This document shows positions 18,618 to 27,841 of a DNA stretch of 36,810 nucleotides, one piece after another. Made by a program: the position numbers and the translations under genes. The stretch's first letter is position 1; every line of letters begins with the position of its first letter. This DNA comes from Thomasclavelia sp. (GTDB taxonomy: Bacteria > Bacillota_I > Bacilli_A > Erysipelotrichales > Coprobacillaceae). Where the stretch lies: positions 1 through 36,810 of the forward strand of contig JAQVWN010000017.1 in assembly GCA_028749475.1 (NCBI GenBank), written 5' to 3'. The notes below the pieces were generated by a model. The model was not told the DNA's origin and ran no database searches. It saw only the letters and a list, made by a program, of their open reading frames with translations.

Positions 18618-19338
18618 AACTTACCTCATAAAGATATAAGCCTTGTGGCTTAGCTTTAAATAAACATTTTTCTTTGCCTTTACTGTCTAATAGTTGTTTT
18701 AAATACTCTTTAGTTTTTCTTTTTTGCCCGACTTGAATTAAAGCTCCTACTATATGTCGAACCATATATCTCCTAAAGCCATTGCCAACCAATGAAAAGA
18801 TAATAACACCGTTTTCTTCTTCAATATCTATTGAATAAATATTTCTTATGGTATTACCATATTCATCATGAGCACAATAAGATGCAAAATCATATTCTCC
18901 TATAAAGATCTTAGCAGCATCTTTCATTGAGTCAATATCTAATTTTCTTCCAAATTGAAATATATGATTGGTATCTAATGGGTTGTATTCTTTAGTATTT
19001 AAAAAATAACGATATTCTTTTTTAGTAGCACAGTATCTTGAATGAAATTCATCTGAAACTTCTTCACAACTTTTAATATAAATATCATTTGGTAGAAAAT
19101 GATTAATGGCTCTTTTCCATTGTTCAATTGGAAGGTTCTTTGAAGTATCAAAATGAAATACTTGATTTAAGGCATGAACTTTTCGGTCTGTTCGACCAGA
19201 ACCATGAATAATTATATTTTCACCAGTTATATTTTTAAGTGCTTTTTGAATTTCTCCTTGTGTAGTACGAAATTCTTTTTGAACCTGCCAACCATGAAAG
19301 TTTGTTCCATCATAACTACATATACATTTTATTCTCAT
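18604..19338 (-). CDS. truA: tRNA pseudouridine(38-40) synthase TruA
   Basis: TruA makes pseudouridine at positions 38-40 of the anticodon arm. At 244 residues it has the normal length. Motifs are YDGTNFHGWQ at the N terminus, the catalytic Asp D51 in GSGRTDRKVHA, FHSRY, and GNGFRRYMVRHIVG near the C terminus. The catalytic loop is usually GRTDxGVHA; here the Gly is Lys, a small oddity. Its start overlaps the ecfT stop as ATGA, and its 3' end overlaps the phosphatase gene. Confidence 0.96.
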   Translation of the reverse strand: MRIKCICSYDGTNFHGWQVQKEFRTTQGEIQKALKNITGENIIIHGSGRTDRKVHALNQVFHFDTSKNLPIEQWKRAINHFLPNDIYIKSCEEVSDEFHSRYCATKKEYRYFLNTKEYNPLDTNHIFQFGRKLDIDSMKDAAKIFIGEYDFASYCAHDEYGNTIRNIYSIDIEEENGVIIFSLVGNGFRRYMVRHIVGALIQVGQKRKTKEYLKQLLDSKGKEKCLFKAKPQGLYLYEVSYEED

Positions 19339-20135
19339 ATTACAAAACTCATTACAATTACTCCAACACTAAATATCAAAGTAACACCTAAACACATAGT
19401 ATCCGTATTATTCCATGATAATGTTTGATATCTAGTTCTTGTTGCAGATGGATTGTAATTACGACTTTCCATAGCGTTAGCTAATTCTTCTGCTCTTTCA
19501 AAGGCTGATATGAATAACGGAATTATTAAAGATATAATTGATTTAATTTTTTCCATTATACTACCTTCACTAAAGTCTACTCCTCGACTTGCTTGAGCTT
19601 TCATTATTCTTTTTGTTTCATCTAATAAATCTGGGATAAATCTAAGAGCAATACTAATCATCATTGCTAGTTCATGAACAGGGAACTTAAATCTTTTCAA
19701 GGGATTTAAAAGTGACTCAATAGCTAGCGTCATTTCTAATGGTTTAGTAGATGATGTAATTATTGTAGTAAGAGTGATGATTAAAACTAATCTAATAGCA
19801 ATATAGGCAGATTGTCTTAAAGCTCCAGAGTAGATTTTAAACCCATTAATATTACATACTACACTACCTGTATTGATTAAAAAGATATTAAAGAACATTA
19901 AAAACAACATCATAAAAATCATTGGTTTGATTGCTTTTAGAATCTGTTTAAGTGATATTTTTGAAAGAAGTGCACATATTAAAACATACACTGCTAAAAC
20001 TCCATATCCAATAAATCCAGCATCAAAGAATACAGCCACTAAAAATATTAATAAAGTTACAATCTTTAAACGAGGATCAAGGCGATGAATTAATGAATTG
20101 GTAGGAATGTATTTTCCAAATGTCATATTATCCAT
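19335..20135 (-). CDS. ecfT: ECF transporter transmembrane component EcfT
   Basis: EcfT is the membrane scaffold that joins two ATPases to exchangeable substrate-binding S components for vitamins and metals. The 266-residue protein has several membrane helices (about 25-60, 70-90, 110-130, 198-212, 245-265). The two Arg-containing coupling motifs are QASRG (181-185) and AMESRNY (221-227, usually AMEARGY). An AGGAGG site lies eight bases before the start, and the gene overlaps ecfA2 by eight bases. It ends in TGA within ATGA, evidence that TGA is a stop in this organism. Confidence 0.95.
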   Translation of the reverse strand: MDNMTFGKYIPTNSLIHRLDPRLKIVTLLIFLVAVFFDAGFIGYGVLAVYVLICALLSKISLKQILKAIKPMIFMMLFLMFFNIFLINTGSVVCNINGFKIYSGALRQSAYIAIRLVLIITLTTIITSSTKPLEMTLAIESLLNPLKRFKFPVHELAMMISIALRFIPDLLDETKRIMKAQASRGVDFSEGSIMEKIKSIISLIIPLFISAFERAEELANAMESRNYNPSATRTRYQTLSWNNTDTMCLGVTLIFSVGVIVMSFVI

Positions 20136-20979
20136 TTAGTTGTCCTCCTAAAGCATCAATTAATTCATCAGTAGTTTTAATAGAAGGATCTAAATGATAA
20201 CCATTTTGATTTAATGTCAAAATAAATGAAGTGATTTGAGGTAGATCGATTCCTAGTTGATTTAAGTATTCTTCATCTTTAAAGACATTATCTACTTTGT
20301 CTTTTCTTTCTAACTTACCTTTATGCATTACTACAACTTCATCACAGTATTTAAGAACATGATTCATATCATGAGTAACTAAAATAATTGTTACTCCGGT
20401 TTCATTAATCTTTTTGAATAAATCCATCATTTCTTTAGCCCCTTGGGGGTCTAAACCAGCTGTAGGTTCATCTAAAATTAAGATATCTGGTTCCATTGCT
20501 AAAATACCCGCAATAGCTACTCTTCTTTTTTGACCACCTGAAAGATCAAATGGTGACTTGGTAAGATATTCTTCATCTAAGCCAACCAGTTTTAGCATTT
20601 TATGTGCAATATTTTTAGCTTCTTTTTCTTCAACGCCAAAATTAATAGGTCCAAAGATAATATCTTTTTCAATTGTTTCTTCAAACAATTGATATTCCGG
20701 AAATTGAAATACAAGCCCGGCTTTTTTTCTTAAAGGCTTTAATTTATCATGTTTTTTATTAGCTGTAATAACGAATTCATCAATCTTGACAGTTCCGCTA
20801 GTAGGTAATAATAAAGCGTTAATATGTTGGATAAGAGTTGATTTTCCTGAACCAGTTTGACCAATTATAGCTGTAAATGTTCCATCATCAATTTTTAAAC
20901 TTACATCCGTTAATGCTTTATATTCAAAAGGGGTTTTAAGTCCATATATATGGCTTACTTCTTCAAAGTTAATTGACAT
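20128..20979 (-). CDS. ecfA2: ECF transporter ATPase EcfA2
   Basis: This 283-residue ABC ATPase has Walker A GQTGSGKST, Q-loop FQFPEYQLFEET, signature LSGGQKRR, Walker B ILILDEPTAGLDP and switch VTHDM. The FPEYQLF Q-loop is typical of the second ATPase of the group II ECF module, and the order ecfA1-ecfA2-ecfT is the conserved one. It overlaps ecfA1 by 25 bases and ecfT by eight. No S component is encoded here, consistent with a shared energising module serving several S proteins elsewhere. Confidence 0.96.
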   Translation of the reverse strand: MSINFEEVSHIYGLKTPFEYKALTDVSLKIDDGTFTAIIGQTGSGKSTLIQHINALLLPTSGTVKIDEFVITANKKHDKLKPLRKKAGLVFQFPEYQLFEETIEKDIIFGPINFGVEEKEAKNIAHKMLKLVGLDEEYLTKSPFDLSGGQKRRVAIAGILAMEPDILILDEPTAGLDPQGAKEMMDLFKKINETGVTIILVTHDMNHVLKYCDEVVVMHKGKLERKDKVDNVFKDEEYLNQLGIDLPQITSFILTLNQNGYHLDPSIKTTDELIDALGGQLNG

Positions 20980-21785
20980 AATTCTTTTACCATTTCCTCA
21001 TAAGATGTAGTTTCTTTTAAAGATATCCCTTTTTCTTTTAACCCCTTAGTAATTTTTAAGGAAAAGGGAATATCTAATTTAAGTTTATTTAAAAGTTTTT
21101 GATTACTTAAAACAGCAGTCGGATTACCTGTTTTTTCTATCTTACCTTGATTTAAAAGGATAACCTCATCAGCCTTTGTGGCTTCTTCAATGTCATGAGT
21201 AATAGAAATAATAGTAATATCTTTTTCTTTATTTAATTCTTTTATTAAAGAATTAATTTCTCTTTTACCAATTGGATCAAGCATACTTGTTGCTTCATCT
21301 AAAATAATAATTGAAGGACTCATTGCCATAATTCCAGCAATTGCGACTCTTTGTTTTTGACCACCAGAAAGTTTAGTTGGTTCATGGTCTAAAAAATCTA
21401 GCATTCCAACTTTACTAGCATATTTTGTAATTATGGCATCCATTTCTTCATGCGGAACACACATATTTTCTAGGCCAAAAGCGATATCATCTCTAACAGT
21501 ACTACCAATAAATTGGTTATCAGGATTTTGAAAGACAATTCCGATTTTTTCTCGAACTTTATATAAGTTTTCTAGATTTAATTGATAACCAGAAATATTA
21601 ATATCACCATTTTCTTTTCCCAATAAACCAATTAAGAGTTTAGCGATAGTACTTTTTCCACTACCATTGTGACCAAGTAAAACAGTATAACTTCCTTTTT
21701 TGATATTAAATGAGATATCATCTAAGACTCTTTGATTACTTTGATAAGAAAAAGATAAATTTTTAACTTCAATAATATTTTCCAT
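20955..21785 (-). CDS. ecfA1: ECF transporter ATPase EcfA1
   Basis: From the preferred start this is a 276-residue ABC ATPase with Walker A GHNGSGKST (38-46), Q-loop FQNPDNQFIGST, signature LSGGQKQRVA, Walker B IIILDEATSMLDP and switch ITHDI. A longer frame reaches back to 21836, but that extension runs into the operon promoter. The ATG at 21785 has GAGG (21791-21794) at the right distance and gives the family N terminus IIEVKNLSFSY. It opens the five-gene operon ecfA1-ecfA2-ecfT-truA-PHP. Confidence 0.95.
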   Translation of the reverse strand: MENIIEVKNLSFSYQSNQRVLDDISFNIKKGSYTVLLGHNGSGKSTIAKLLIGLLGKENGDINISGYQLNLENLYKVREKIGIVFQNPDNQFIGSTVRDDIAFGLENMCVPHEEMDAIITKYASKVGMLDFLDHEPTKLSGGQKQRVAIAGIMAMSPSIIILDEATSMLDPIGKREINSLIKELNKEKDITIISITHDIEEATKADEVILLNQGKIEKTGNPTAVLSNQKLLNKLKLDIPFSLKITKGLKEKGISLKETTSYEEMVKELCQLTLKK

Positions 21786-21807
21786 TAGGTCCTCTTGTTT
21801 CTGTATA

Positions 21808-21836
21808 ATTCTATTATTTATCACTTTATTAGTCAA
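21808..21836 (-). promoter_or_regulatory. Promoter of the ecfA1 operon
   Basis: On the minus strand TTGACT (21831-21836) and TAGAAT (21808-21813) are exactly 17 bases apart. They lie upstream of the ecfA1 ATG and downstream of the rplQ terminator. This separates the transporter genes from the ribosomal superoperon. Confidence 0.7.
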
Positions 21837-21898
21837 TTGATATACTAATGAATTATCTTTACGATAGTAACATAATAATTCTCTTTTATAAACTTAAA

Positions 21899-21929
21899 TT
21901 AAAAAAGCTATGAATAAATTCATAGCTTT
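21899..21929 (-). terminator. Terminator of the S10-spc-alpha superoperon (after rplQ)
   Basis: AAAGCTATGAAT (21904-21915) and ATTCATAGCTTT (21918-21929) form a 12-base inverted repeat with a tight turn. It is followed on the minus strand by six U and an AU-rich stretch. It starts ten bases after the rplQ stop. Confidence 0.85.
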
Positions 21930-21938
21930 AAATAATTA

Positions 21939-22304
21939 CTATTTTGTAAGTGTAAGGATAGCCATTGGGGCATTGTCACCTTTACGGTTATAAGTCTTTA
22001 AGATACGAGTGTATCCACCATCAACATCCTTGAATTTAGGTGCAACATCATCAAATAAGATTTGAACTGCTGTCTTACCAGTGTTTTCATCAATTACATT
22101 ATGTAAATCTGCAGCTGCTTGTCTTCTTGCATGAAGATCACCACGTTTACCTAAAGTAATGAATTCATCTACAACACTACTTACTTCTTTAGCTCTAGTT
22201 TCTGTAGTTTCAATTTTTCCATTAACGATAACTTCAGTAGCTAAGCTATTTAACATTGATTTACGAATGTCTGAAGTACGTCCTAATTTTCTATTTTTAG
22301 CCAC
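21939..22304 (-). CDS. rplQ: Large-subunit ribosomal protein L17
   Basis: The 121-residue protein has the L17 signature: [24 protein letters not shown] at the start (basic KLGR loop) and [11 protein letters not shown] at the end. It binds 23S rRNA near the exit tunnel. It is the last gene of the alpha part of the superoperon, 24 bases after rpoA, and is followed by the strong terminator. The length is typical of Firmicutes. Confidence 0.98.
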   Translation of the reverse strand: MAKNRKLGRTSDIRKSMLNSLATEVIVNGKIETTETRAKEVSSVVDEFITLGKRGDLHARRQAAADLHNVIDENTGKTAVQILFDDVAPKFKDVDGGYTRILKTYNRKGDNAPMAILTLTK

Positions 22305-22328
22305 GTCTAAGTGCTCCTTCCATAATTA

Positions 22329-23273
22329 TTAATCTACTGATTTAAATCCTAAACCAAGTTCTACTAACTTTTCAGTAACCTCTTTAAGAGATTTTTTACC
22401 TAAGTTACGAACTTTGATCATATCATCTTCTGATTTACTAGCTAAATCTTGAACAGTTTGGATACCTGCTCTCTTTAAACAGTTGTATGAACGAACAGAT
22501 AAATCTAATTCTTCAATAGTCATATCTAAGACTTTATCAGTTGTATCTTCTTCAACTTCTGCCATTACTTCCATGTTAGAAGCGAAGTTGTTCATTTCTA
22601 CAAACATATTTAAATGTTCAACAAGAATCTTAGAAGCGATACTTACAGCATCAAAAGGTTTTAATGCACCATTTGTTTCGACTTCTAAAGTAAGTTGATC
22701 ATATTTTGCACTTTCACCAACTCTAGTTGGTTCTACATGATATGCAACTTTTTCAATTGGAGAATAAATTGAATCAGTTGGAATTATTCCAATTTCATTA
22801 ATCTCTTTTTTGTTTTGGTCTGCACTTGCATAACCGCGATCTTTTTTAGCGTATAATTCAATATATAAGTGACCACCTTCAGAGACATGAGCTAATTCGA
22901 TATCATTTGAAATCATTTTGACTTCAGCAGGACATTGAATATCAGCACCTGTTACTGTTGCAGGTCCTTTAACATCGATTACCATCTTAACCGGTTCATC
23001 ACCATCGATATCAAAAACTAATTTTTTGATTTGTAAGATGATATAAGTAACATCTTCAACTATTCCATCAAGTGATGCAAATTCATGAATAGCACCATCA
23101 ACTTTAATAGCGTAAACTGCACATCCTGGTAAAGAGCTAAGTAATACTCTTCTAAGAGCATTACCTAAAGTAGTTCCAAATCCTCTTTCTAGAGGTTCTA
23201 CAACGAATTTACCATAGTTTTCAGTTTCATCATATTTTTCTATATTAATATTAGCTTTTTCAAATTTATGCAT
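22329..23273 (-). CDS. rpoA: RNA polymerase alpha subunit RpoA
   Basis: At 314 residues the protein has both domains. The N-terminal dimerisation domain (about 1-230) contains the family stretch GFGTTLGNALRRVLLSSLPG. The C-terminal promoter-contact domain (about 245-314) contains LDLSVRSYNCLKRAGI and RNLGKKSL, the UP-element- and activator-binding helix-hairpin-helix. It nucleates core polymerase assembly. Placement between rpsK and rplQ is the standard alpha-operon order. Confidence 0.98.
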   Translation of the reverse strand: MHKFEKANINIEKYDETENYGKFVVEPLERGFGTTLGNALRRVLLSSLPGCAVYAIKVDGAIHEFASLDGIVEDVTYIILQIKKLVFDIDGDEPVKMVIDVKGPATVTGADIQCPAEVKMISNDIELAHVSEGGHLYIELYAKKDRGYASADQNKKEINEIGIIPTDSIYSPIEKVAYHVEPTRVGESAKYDQLTLEVETNGALKPFDAVSIASKILVEHLNMFVEMNNFASNMEVMAEVEEDTTDKVLDMTIEELDLSVRSYNCLKRAGIQTVQDLASKSEDDMIKVRNLGKKSLKEVTEKLVELGLGFKSVD

Positions 23274-23321
23274 GTTTTCCTCCTCTTTCCTCTTGGAATT
23301 ATCAATATATTTAATTAAATA

Positions 23322-23714
23322 TTAACCACGAGGACGTTTTGGTGGACGACATCCATTATGTGGGATTGGTGTAACGTCTGTAATAGCAGTTACTTCTAAT
23401 CCTGCAGCTTGTAAAGCTCTTACTGCTGCTTCACGTCCAGGTCCAGGACCTTTAACGTTTACTTCTACGCTCTTAACTCCATGATCCATAGATGCTTTTG
23501 CAGCAGCTTCAGATGCCATTTGAGCAGCGTATGGTGTAGATTTCTTAGAACCTTTAAATCCTAAAGCACCAGCACTAGACCAAGATAAAACGTTTCCGTT
23601 TTCGTCTGTGATAGTAACGATAGTATTATTGAAAGTTGAATGAATATGAGCTACACCCTTTGCGATATTTTTCTTTGCACGTTTCTTACCACGTACTTGT
23701 TTTACTTTTGCCAT
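23322..23714 (-). CDS. rpsK: Small-subunit ribosomal protein S11
   Basis: The 130-residue protein shows the S11 core [18 protein letters not shown], the [11 protein letters not shown]-like segment (here [11 protein letters not shown]) and the highly conserved C-terminal [12 protein letters not shown]. It lies on the 30S platform near the mRNA exit. It is 15 bases after rpsM with a good SD, and the following gap to rpoA is 48 bases without an obvious hairpin. Confidence 0.98.
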   Translation of the reverse strand: MAKVKQVRGKKRAKKNIAKGVAHIHSTFNNTIVTITDENGNVLSWSSAGALGFKGSKKSTPYAAQMASEAAAKASMDHGVKSVEVNVKGPGPGREAAVRALQAAGLEVTAITDVTPIPHNGCRPPKRPRG

Positions 23715-23729
23715 TGTTCTTCAACCCTC

Positions 23730-24101
23730 CTATACAGCTTGTTTCTTTCCTGCAATTGGTTTTGCTTTACCCTTACGAGTACGAGCATTAGTCTTAGTCT
23801 TTTGACCACGAACAGGAAGACCTTTACGATGACGGATTCCTCTGTAAGATCCAATTTCCATTAATCTCTTAATGTTTAATTGAGTTTCTCTACGAAGATC
23901 TCCTTCAACTTTAATTGTTTCAACTTCTTTACGAATCTTAGTAACTTCTTCTTCAGTTAAATCTTTAACTCTAGTATCTTCTGAGATTCCAGCAGCTTTA
24001 CAGATTTTAGAAGCAGTAGTTGAACCGATTCCATAAATATATGTAAGTGATATTACAACACGTTTGTCACGTGGGATATCAACACCAGCAATACGAGCCA
24101 T
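23730..24101 (-). CDS. rpsM: Small-subunit ribosomal protein S13
   Basis: The 123-residue protein begins [16 protein letters not shown] and has the helix-turn-helix segment YGIGSTTA. The conserved [25 protein letters not shown] tail contacts the P-site tRNA and the 16S head. It lies between rpmJ and rpsK, as in most bacteria, 15 bases after rpmJ. Confidence 0.98.
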   Translation of the reverse strand: MARIAGVDIPRDKRVVISLTYIYGIGSTTASKICKAAGISEDTRVKDLTEEEVTKIRKEVETIKVEGDLRRETQLNIKRLMEIGSYRGIRHRKGLPVRGQKTKTNARTRKGKAKPIAGKKQAV

Positions 24102-24116
24102 TAATAATTTCCTCCT

Positions 24117-24230
24117 CTATCCTTGTCTTTGTTTATGCTTAGGGTTTTCGCAAATTACCATTACGCGCCCTTTTCTTTTAATTACTCTGCATTTTTCACA
24201 CATCGGTTTTACAGATGCTCTTACTTTCAT
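24117..24230 (-). CDS. rpmJ: Large-subunit ribosomal protein L36 (zinc-binding form)
   Basis: This small gene encodes 37 residues, starting [21 protein letters not shown] and ending PKHKQRQG before a TAG stop. The zinc ligands are the CEKC pair (C11, C14), C27 and H32, so this is the C+ form. It stands between infA and rpsM, its canonical place, with an AGGAGG-type site upstream. Confidence 0.97.
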   Translation of the reverse strand: MKVRASVKPMCEKCRVIKRKGRVMVICENPKHKQRQG

Positions 24231-24251
24231 GATTCATACCTCCTTTAGGTA

Positions 24252-24473
24252 TTATTTATGTCTAAATGTAATTCGCCCACGTGTTAAGTCGTATGGAGAA
24301 ATTTCTACAGTAACCTTATCCCCCGGTAAAATGCGAATGTAATGCATACGGATTTTACCAGAAACGTGAGCCAAGATTTCTACTCCATTTTCAAGTGCTA
24401 CTTTGAACATTGCATTTGGTAATGTTTCAAGTACAGTAGCTTCTACTTCAATAACGTCATCTTTTTTTGCCAT
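24252..24473 (-). CDS. infA: Translation initiation factor IF-1
   Basis: IF-1 binds the 30S A site during initiation. From the ATG at 24473 the protein is 73 residues, [14 protein letters not shown] through to [12 protein letters not shown], an OB fold of family length. An in-frame ATG at 24542 would add 23 residues overlapping the map 3' end. This is rejected because AAGGAG (24480-24485) is correctly spaced for 24473 and the added residues do not belong to the family. Confidence 0.97.
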   Translation of the reverse strand: MAKKDDVIEVEATVLETLPNAMFKVALENGVEILAHVSGKIRMHYIRILPGDKVTVEISPYDLTRGRITFRHK

Positions 24474-24479
24474 ATTTAT

Positions 24480-24485
24480 CTCCTT
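24480..24485 (-). promoter_or_regulatory. Ribosome binding site that fixes the infA start
   Basis: AAGGAG on the minus strand, six bases before the ATG at 24473, decides against the longer in-frame start inside map. Confidence 0.75.
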
Positions 24486-24486
24486 A

Positions 24487-25233
24487 TTAAAGTTTAGTAA
24501 GAATTTCACATTCGTTATCTCTAATAACGACTGTGTGTTCATAATGTGCCGCTAAGGTGCGGTCTTTAGTTACTACTGTCCATCCGTCTTTTAAAGTTTC
24601 AGTTTCATCTTTTCCTAGATGAGCCATTGGCTCAATAGCGATGCACATTCCACTTTTAAGGCGAGGACCTTTTCCTGCTTCTCCATAATTAGGGACGGCT
24701 GGATCTTCATGAACTTCAGTTCCGATTCCATGTCCAGTATAATTTTTGGGAGTAGTACAGCCATTACTTTCAAGATAAACTTGAACTGCATGACCAATAT
24801 CTGATAAACGATTACCAGCTTTAGCTTGTTTCAAACCTTCATATAAAGATTGTTCACAAACTTCTAGTAGATGTTTAGCTTCATCAGAAATATTACCAAC
24901 CGGGTAACTCCAAGCAGAATCACCATGGTAACCTTTATAACAAGCCCCAACATCGACAGATATAATATCTCCATCTTTTAATTTTGTATCATCTGGAATT
25001 CCATGAACTACGACTTCATTTATTGAAGTACAAACAGCTGCTGGAAATCCATACAAATTTAAGAAAGAAGGAGTAGCGCCATTATCGCGAATAACCTTTT
25101 CGCAAATTTCATTAATTTGTTTAGTAGTTATTCCTGGAACTATTACATCTTTTAGTTTTTGATGAACAAGCGCCACGATATGTCCTGCTTGTCTCATCAA
25201 GTCGATTTCTCGTTCATCTCTAGTAACTATCAT
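24487..25233 (-). CDS. map: Methionine aminopeptidase, type I
   Basis: Map removes the N-terminal Met from new proteins. This 248-residue type Ia enzyme has the five metal ligands D94, D105, H168, E201 and E232 and the substrate-side H77. They lie in [45 protein letters not shown] and YEHTVVI. The start ATG shares a base with the adk stop (TAATG). It lies before infA, the Bacillus order. Confidence 0.97.
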   Translation of the reverse strand: MIVTRDEREIDLMRQAGHIVALVHQKLKDVIVPGITTKQINEICEKVIRDNGATPSFLNLYGFPAAVCTSINEVVVHGIPDDTKLKDGDIISVDVGACYKGYHGDSAWSYPVGNISDEAKHLLEVCEQSLYEGLKQAKAGNRLSDIGHAVQVYLESNGCTTPKNYTGHGIGTEVHEDPAVPNYGEAGKGPRLKSGMCIAIEPMAHLGKDETETLKDGWTVVTKDRTLAAHYEHTVVIRDNECEILTKL

Positions 25234-25880
25234 TATTTAGCCTCCAAGGCTTTTTTGATATCAGCAAAGACGTCTTCCATAGATTGATCACCATTTATAT
25301 TAGTGAGTTCACCTTTCATTGAATAATAATCAATTAGAGGTTTAGTTTGTTTGTTATAAGTATCTAAACGAACCTTCACAGCTTCTTCACTTTCATCAGG
25401 TCTTTGATAAAGTTTTCCGCCACATTTATCACAAATACCTTCCACTTTAGGTGGATTGAATTCTAAGTGATAACTAGCTCCACAGTCTGGACAAGTTCTT
25501 CTTCCAGCAAGTCTTTTAGTAAGTTTACCAAAATCGATATCTAAATTGATGATTGCATCAATTTTGAAATCAAATTGTTTAGCCATATTTTCAAGTTCTC
25601 TTGCTTGAATGATTGTTCTTGGGAAACCATCTAAAATGAATCCGTTAGGGAAATCATTTTCTTCGATATAATCTTTGACCATTTGAATAGTATAGTCATC
25701 AGGTACTAAGTGTCCAAATTGAATAAAGTATTTTGCGATAACACCATATTTAGTTTCTTCCTTTAAAGCTTTTCTAAAGATGTCTCCTGTGGAGATTTGA
25801 GTTAACCCATATTCTTTTACTAAATTAGCAGCTTGAGTACCTTTTCCTGCACCAGGAGGCCCCATAAGAATAATATTCAT
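25233..25880 (-). CDS. adk: Adenylate kinase, zinc-containing lid
   Basis: Adk interconverts ATP plus AMP and two ADP. The 215-residue long-form enzyme has P-loop GPPGAGKG (7-14), AMP-binding GFILDGFPRT and four lid cysteines (C130, C133, C150, C153). These form a zinc site typical of Gram-positive enzymes. It follows secY after 20 bases and overlaps map by one base. Confidence 0.98.
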   Translation of the reverse strand: MNIILMGPPGAGKGTQAANLVKEYGLTQISTGDIFRKALKEETKYGVIAKYFIQFGHLVPDDYTIQMVKDYIEENDFPNGFILDGFPRTIIQARELENMAKQFDFKIDAIINLDIDFGKLTKRLAGRRTCPDCGASYHLEFNPPKVEGICDKCGGKLYQRPDESEEAVKVRLDTYNKQTKPLIDYYSMKGELTNINGDQSMEDVFADIKKALEAK

Positions 25881-25900
25881 TATTATGCCTTCTTTCTATA

Positions 25901-27193
25901 CTATTTACGAATATAACCGTGATATTCTTTTCTAGTTACAAATGTTTTAATTTGTTTAACAGTTTCTAATGCAACACCAGTTACGATAATAAGTCCTGTA
26001 CCACCAAGTGATAAAGACGCATTACTTGTTTGTGTCCATAGAACTGGAGTAATAATTGGAATTGCAGCAATAATACATAGTGTTAATGCTCCAACAACAG
26101 TTACTCTATTTAATACAATTTTTAAATATCTCTTAGTATCTAAACCAGTTCTAACTCCTGGAATTGATCCACCATTCTTTTTAAGATCATCACTGATTTT
26201 TTCAGAGTCAATCTGTAAGTTTGAATAGAAGAATGTAAATCCAATAATCATTAGGATATATAAACAAAATCCTATTGGTTTTTGATAATTAAAGATATCA
26301 TTTATCATTGTTGTAGTTGAGCTAGTAGCCATAAACGATACAACCGTTCTTGGTGCAGCTAGGACACTACTTGCAAAGATTACAGGGATAACTCCTGAAC
26401 TATTAATCTTAATAGGCATATGAGTTTGATCCTTAGTTCTCATTGTTGTATTAGAACTTGTTGCATAAACGATAGGTACTTTACGAACTGAACCTTCAGT
26501 AAAGACTACGAATACGACAATTGCCAAATAAACAATTACGAATAGGACATACCATAAGATATCAAGAACCATACCACTATCATAACTTACAAGGTTGTTG
26601 TAAGTTGTAATAAATGAGTTAGGTAAGTTAGAAACGATACCTGTAAAGATTAGTAATGATACACCATTACCAATTCCTTTGTTTGTGATTTGGTCACCTA
26701 ACCAAATAGCAAACATACTTCCAGCCATCATAATTATTACAACATAAGCATATGACCAAATAGATGTATCAGTAAGAATTCCATAACCAGTATCGAAAGC
26801 ATAAGTTAATACTCCACCTTGAAGGGCAGATAAGAACATTGTTAATATTCTTGTAACTCTGTCTTTCTTCTTTTTACCAGTATTTCCTTCTTTACGCCAA
26901 CGTGTTAACGCTGGAATAACATCCATTGATAATAATTCAATGATGATTGAAGAAGTGATATATGGAGTAACTCCTAAAGAGAATAAAGAAAATCTTTCTA
27001 AAGTTCCTCCTCCAAGCAGATTCATAATTCCAAATATACCTTCATTAGTACTATTAGAAGATAATGAACCGATATTAACACCTGGAATTGTTACTCCGGC
27101 ACCTAAACGATAAACGAATAAGATACCTAGAGTAAATATTACTTTTTGACGAAGTTCACCTTTTTTGAATACATTTTTTAAAAATGTAAGCAT
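25901..27193 (-). CDS. secY: Protein translocase channel subunit SecY
   Basis: The 430-residue protein has ten membrane helices and the SecY signatures GVTPYITSSIIIELL (helix 2 region), GNGVSLLIFTGI and the cytoplasmic loop SDDLKKNGGSIPGVR with the SecA-contact Arg. It forms the membrane channel with SecE and SecG. The start is one base after the rplO stop, and its SD (GAGGTGATC) is formed by the last rplO codons, so the two are tightly coupled. Confidence 0.98.
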   Translation of the reverse strand: MLTFLKNVFKKGELRQKVIFTLGILFVYRLGAGVTIPGVNIGSLSSNSTNEGIFGIMNLLGGGTLERFSLFSLGVTPYITSSIIIELLSMDVIPALTRWRKEGNTGKKKKDRVTRILTMFLSALQGGVLTYAFDTGYGILTDTSIWSYAYVVIIMMAGSMFAIWLGDQITNKGIGNGVSLLIFTGIVSNLPNSFITTYNNLVSYDSGMVLDILWYVLFVIVYLAIVVFVVFTEGSVRKVPIVYATSSNTTMRTKDQTHMPIKINSSGVIPVIFASSVLAAPRTVVSFMATSSTTTMINDIFNYQKPIGFCLYILMIIGFTFFYSNLQIDSEKISDDLKKNGGSIPGVRTGLDTKRYLKIVLNRVTVVGALTLCIIAAIPIITPVLWTQTSNASLSLGGTGLIIVTGVALETVKQIKTFVTRKEYHGYIRK

Positions 27194-27194
27194 C

Positions 27195-27635
27195 TTAGAT
27201 CACCTCAGTTTTTCCACCTGCAGCTTCAATTGCAGCAATTGCAGATTTAGAAAATTTATTAGCTTTTACAGTTAATTTCTTAGTTAATTCTCCATTACCT
27301 AAGACTTTAATACCATCTAATTCTTTTTTTACTAACCCTGCTTCTTTTAATGCCTTTGCATCTACTGTAGCACCATCTTTGAATGAATTTAATTGTTCAA
27401 GATTGATGATTGAATATTCAACTCTATTAAAATTTGTGAATCCACGTTTTGGTAAACGCATGAATAAAGGTGTTTGTCCACCTTCGAATCCAGGTTTTTT
27501 ACCTCCACCAGATCTAGCGCCTTGACCTTTTTGTCCACGTCCAGCTGTCTTACCAGTTCCTGAACTTGTTCCACGACCAACACGTTTTCTAGTTTTACGA
27601 GATCCTTCAGTATATTGTAATTCGTGTAGTTTCAT
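27195..27635 (-). CDS. rplO: Large-subunit ribosomal protein L15
   Basis: At 146 residues it starts [22 protein letters not shown], followed by the Gly/Arg-rich extension ([20 protein letters not shown]) that threads into 23S rRNA. The globular end has the GGKTEVI terminus. It lies between rpmD and secY as usual, 11 bases after rpmD. Confidence 0.98.
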   Translation of the reverse strand: MKLHELQYTEGSRKTRKRVGRGTSSGTGKTAGRGQKGQGARSGGGKKPGFEGGQTPLFMRLPKRGFTNFNRVEYSIINLEQLNSFKDGATVDAKALKEAGLVKKELDGIKVLGNGELTKKLTVKANKFSKSAIAAIEAAGGKTEVI

Positions 27636-27646
27636 TTTTACACCTC

Positions 27647-27829
27647 CTATTTTTCTTCTACTTTTACTAGGTGTGATACAACATTAATCATTCCTTTGAT
27701 TAATTCATTGTCATCTTTTTCTACTGTTTTATGCATTTTAGTTAAACCTAAAGCTTTAAGAGTACTCTTTTGTTTTGCTAAGCAACCAATTGGACTCTTA
27801 ACTAATGTTATACTTAATTTTTTAGCCAT
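27647..27829 (-). CDS. rpmD: Large-subunit ribosomal protein L30
   Basis: The 60-residue protein contains the L30 core [23 protein letters not shown] and [15 protein letters not shown]. Length and position between rpsE and rplO are normal. The SD region reads GGGGGC-like just before the start, 12 bases after rpsE. Confidence 0.97.
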   Translation of the reverse strand: MAKKLSITLVKSPIGCLAKQKSTLKALGLTKMHKTVEKDDNELIKGMINVVSHLVKVEEK

Positions 27830-27841
27830 CTTAATTGCCCC

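Noticed and set aside
21786-21836. A 17-residue N-terminal extension of EcfA1
   Set aside because: It runs through the -10 and -35 of the operon promoter; GAGG before the ATG at 21785 is the proper site.
24474-24542. A 23-residue N-terminal extension of IF-1
   Set aside because: The extension lies in the map 3' end and has no family similarity; the SD AAGGAG fixes the start at 24473.
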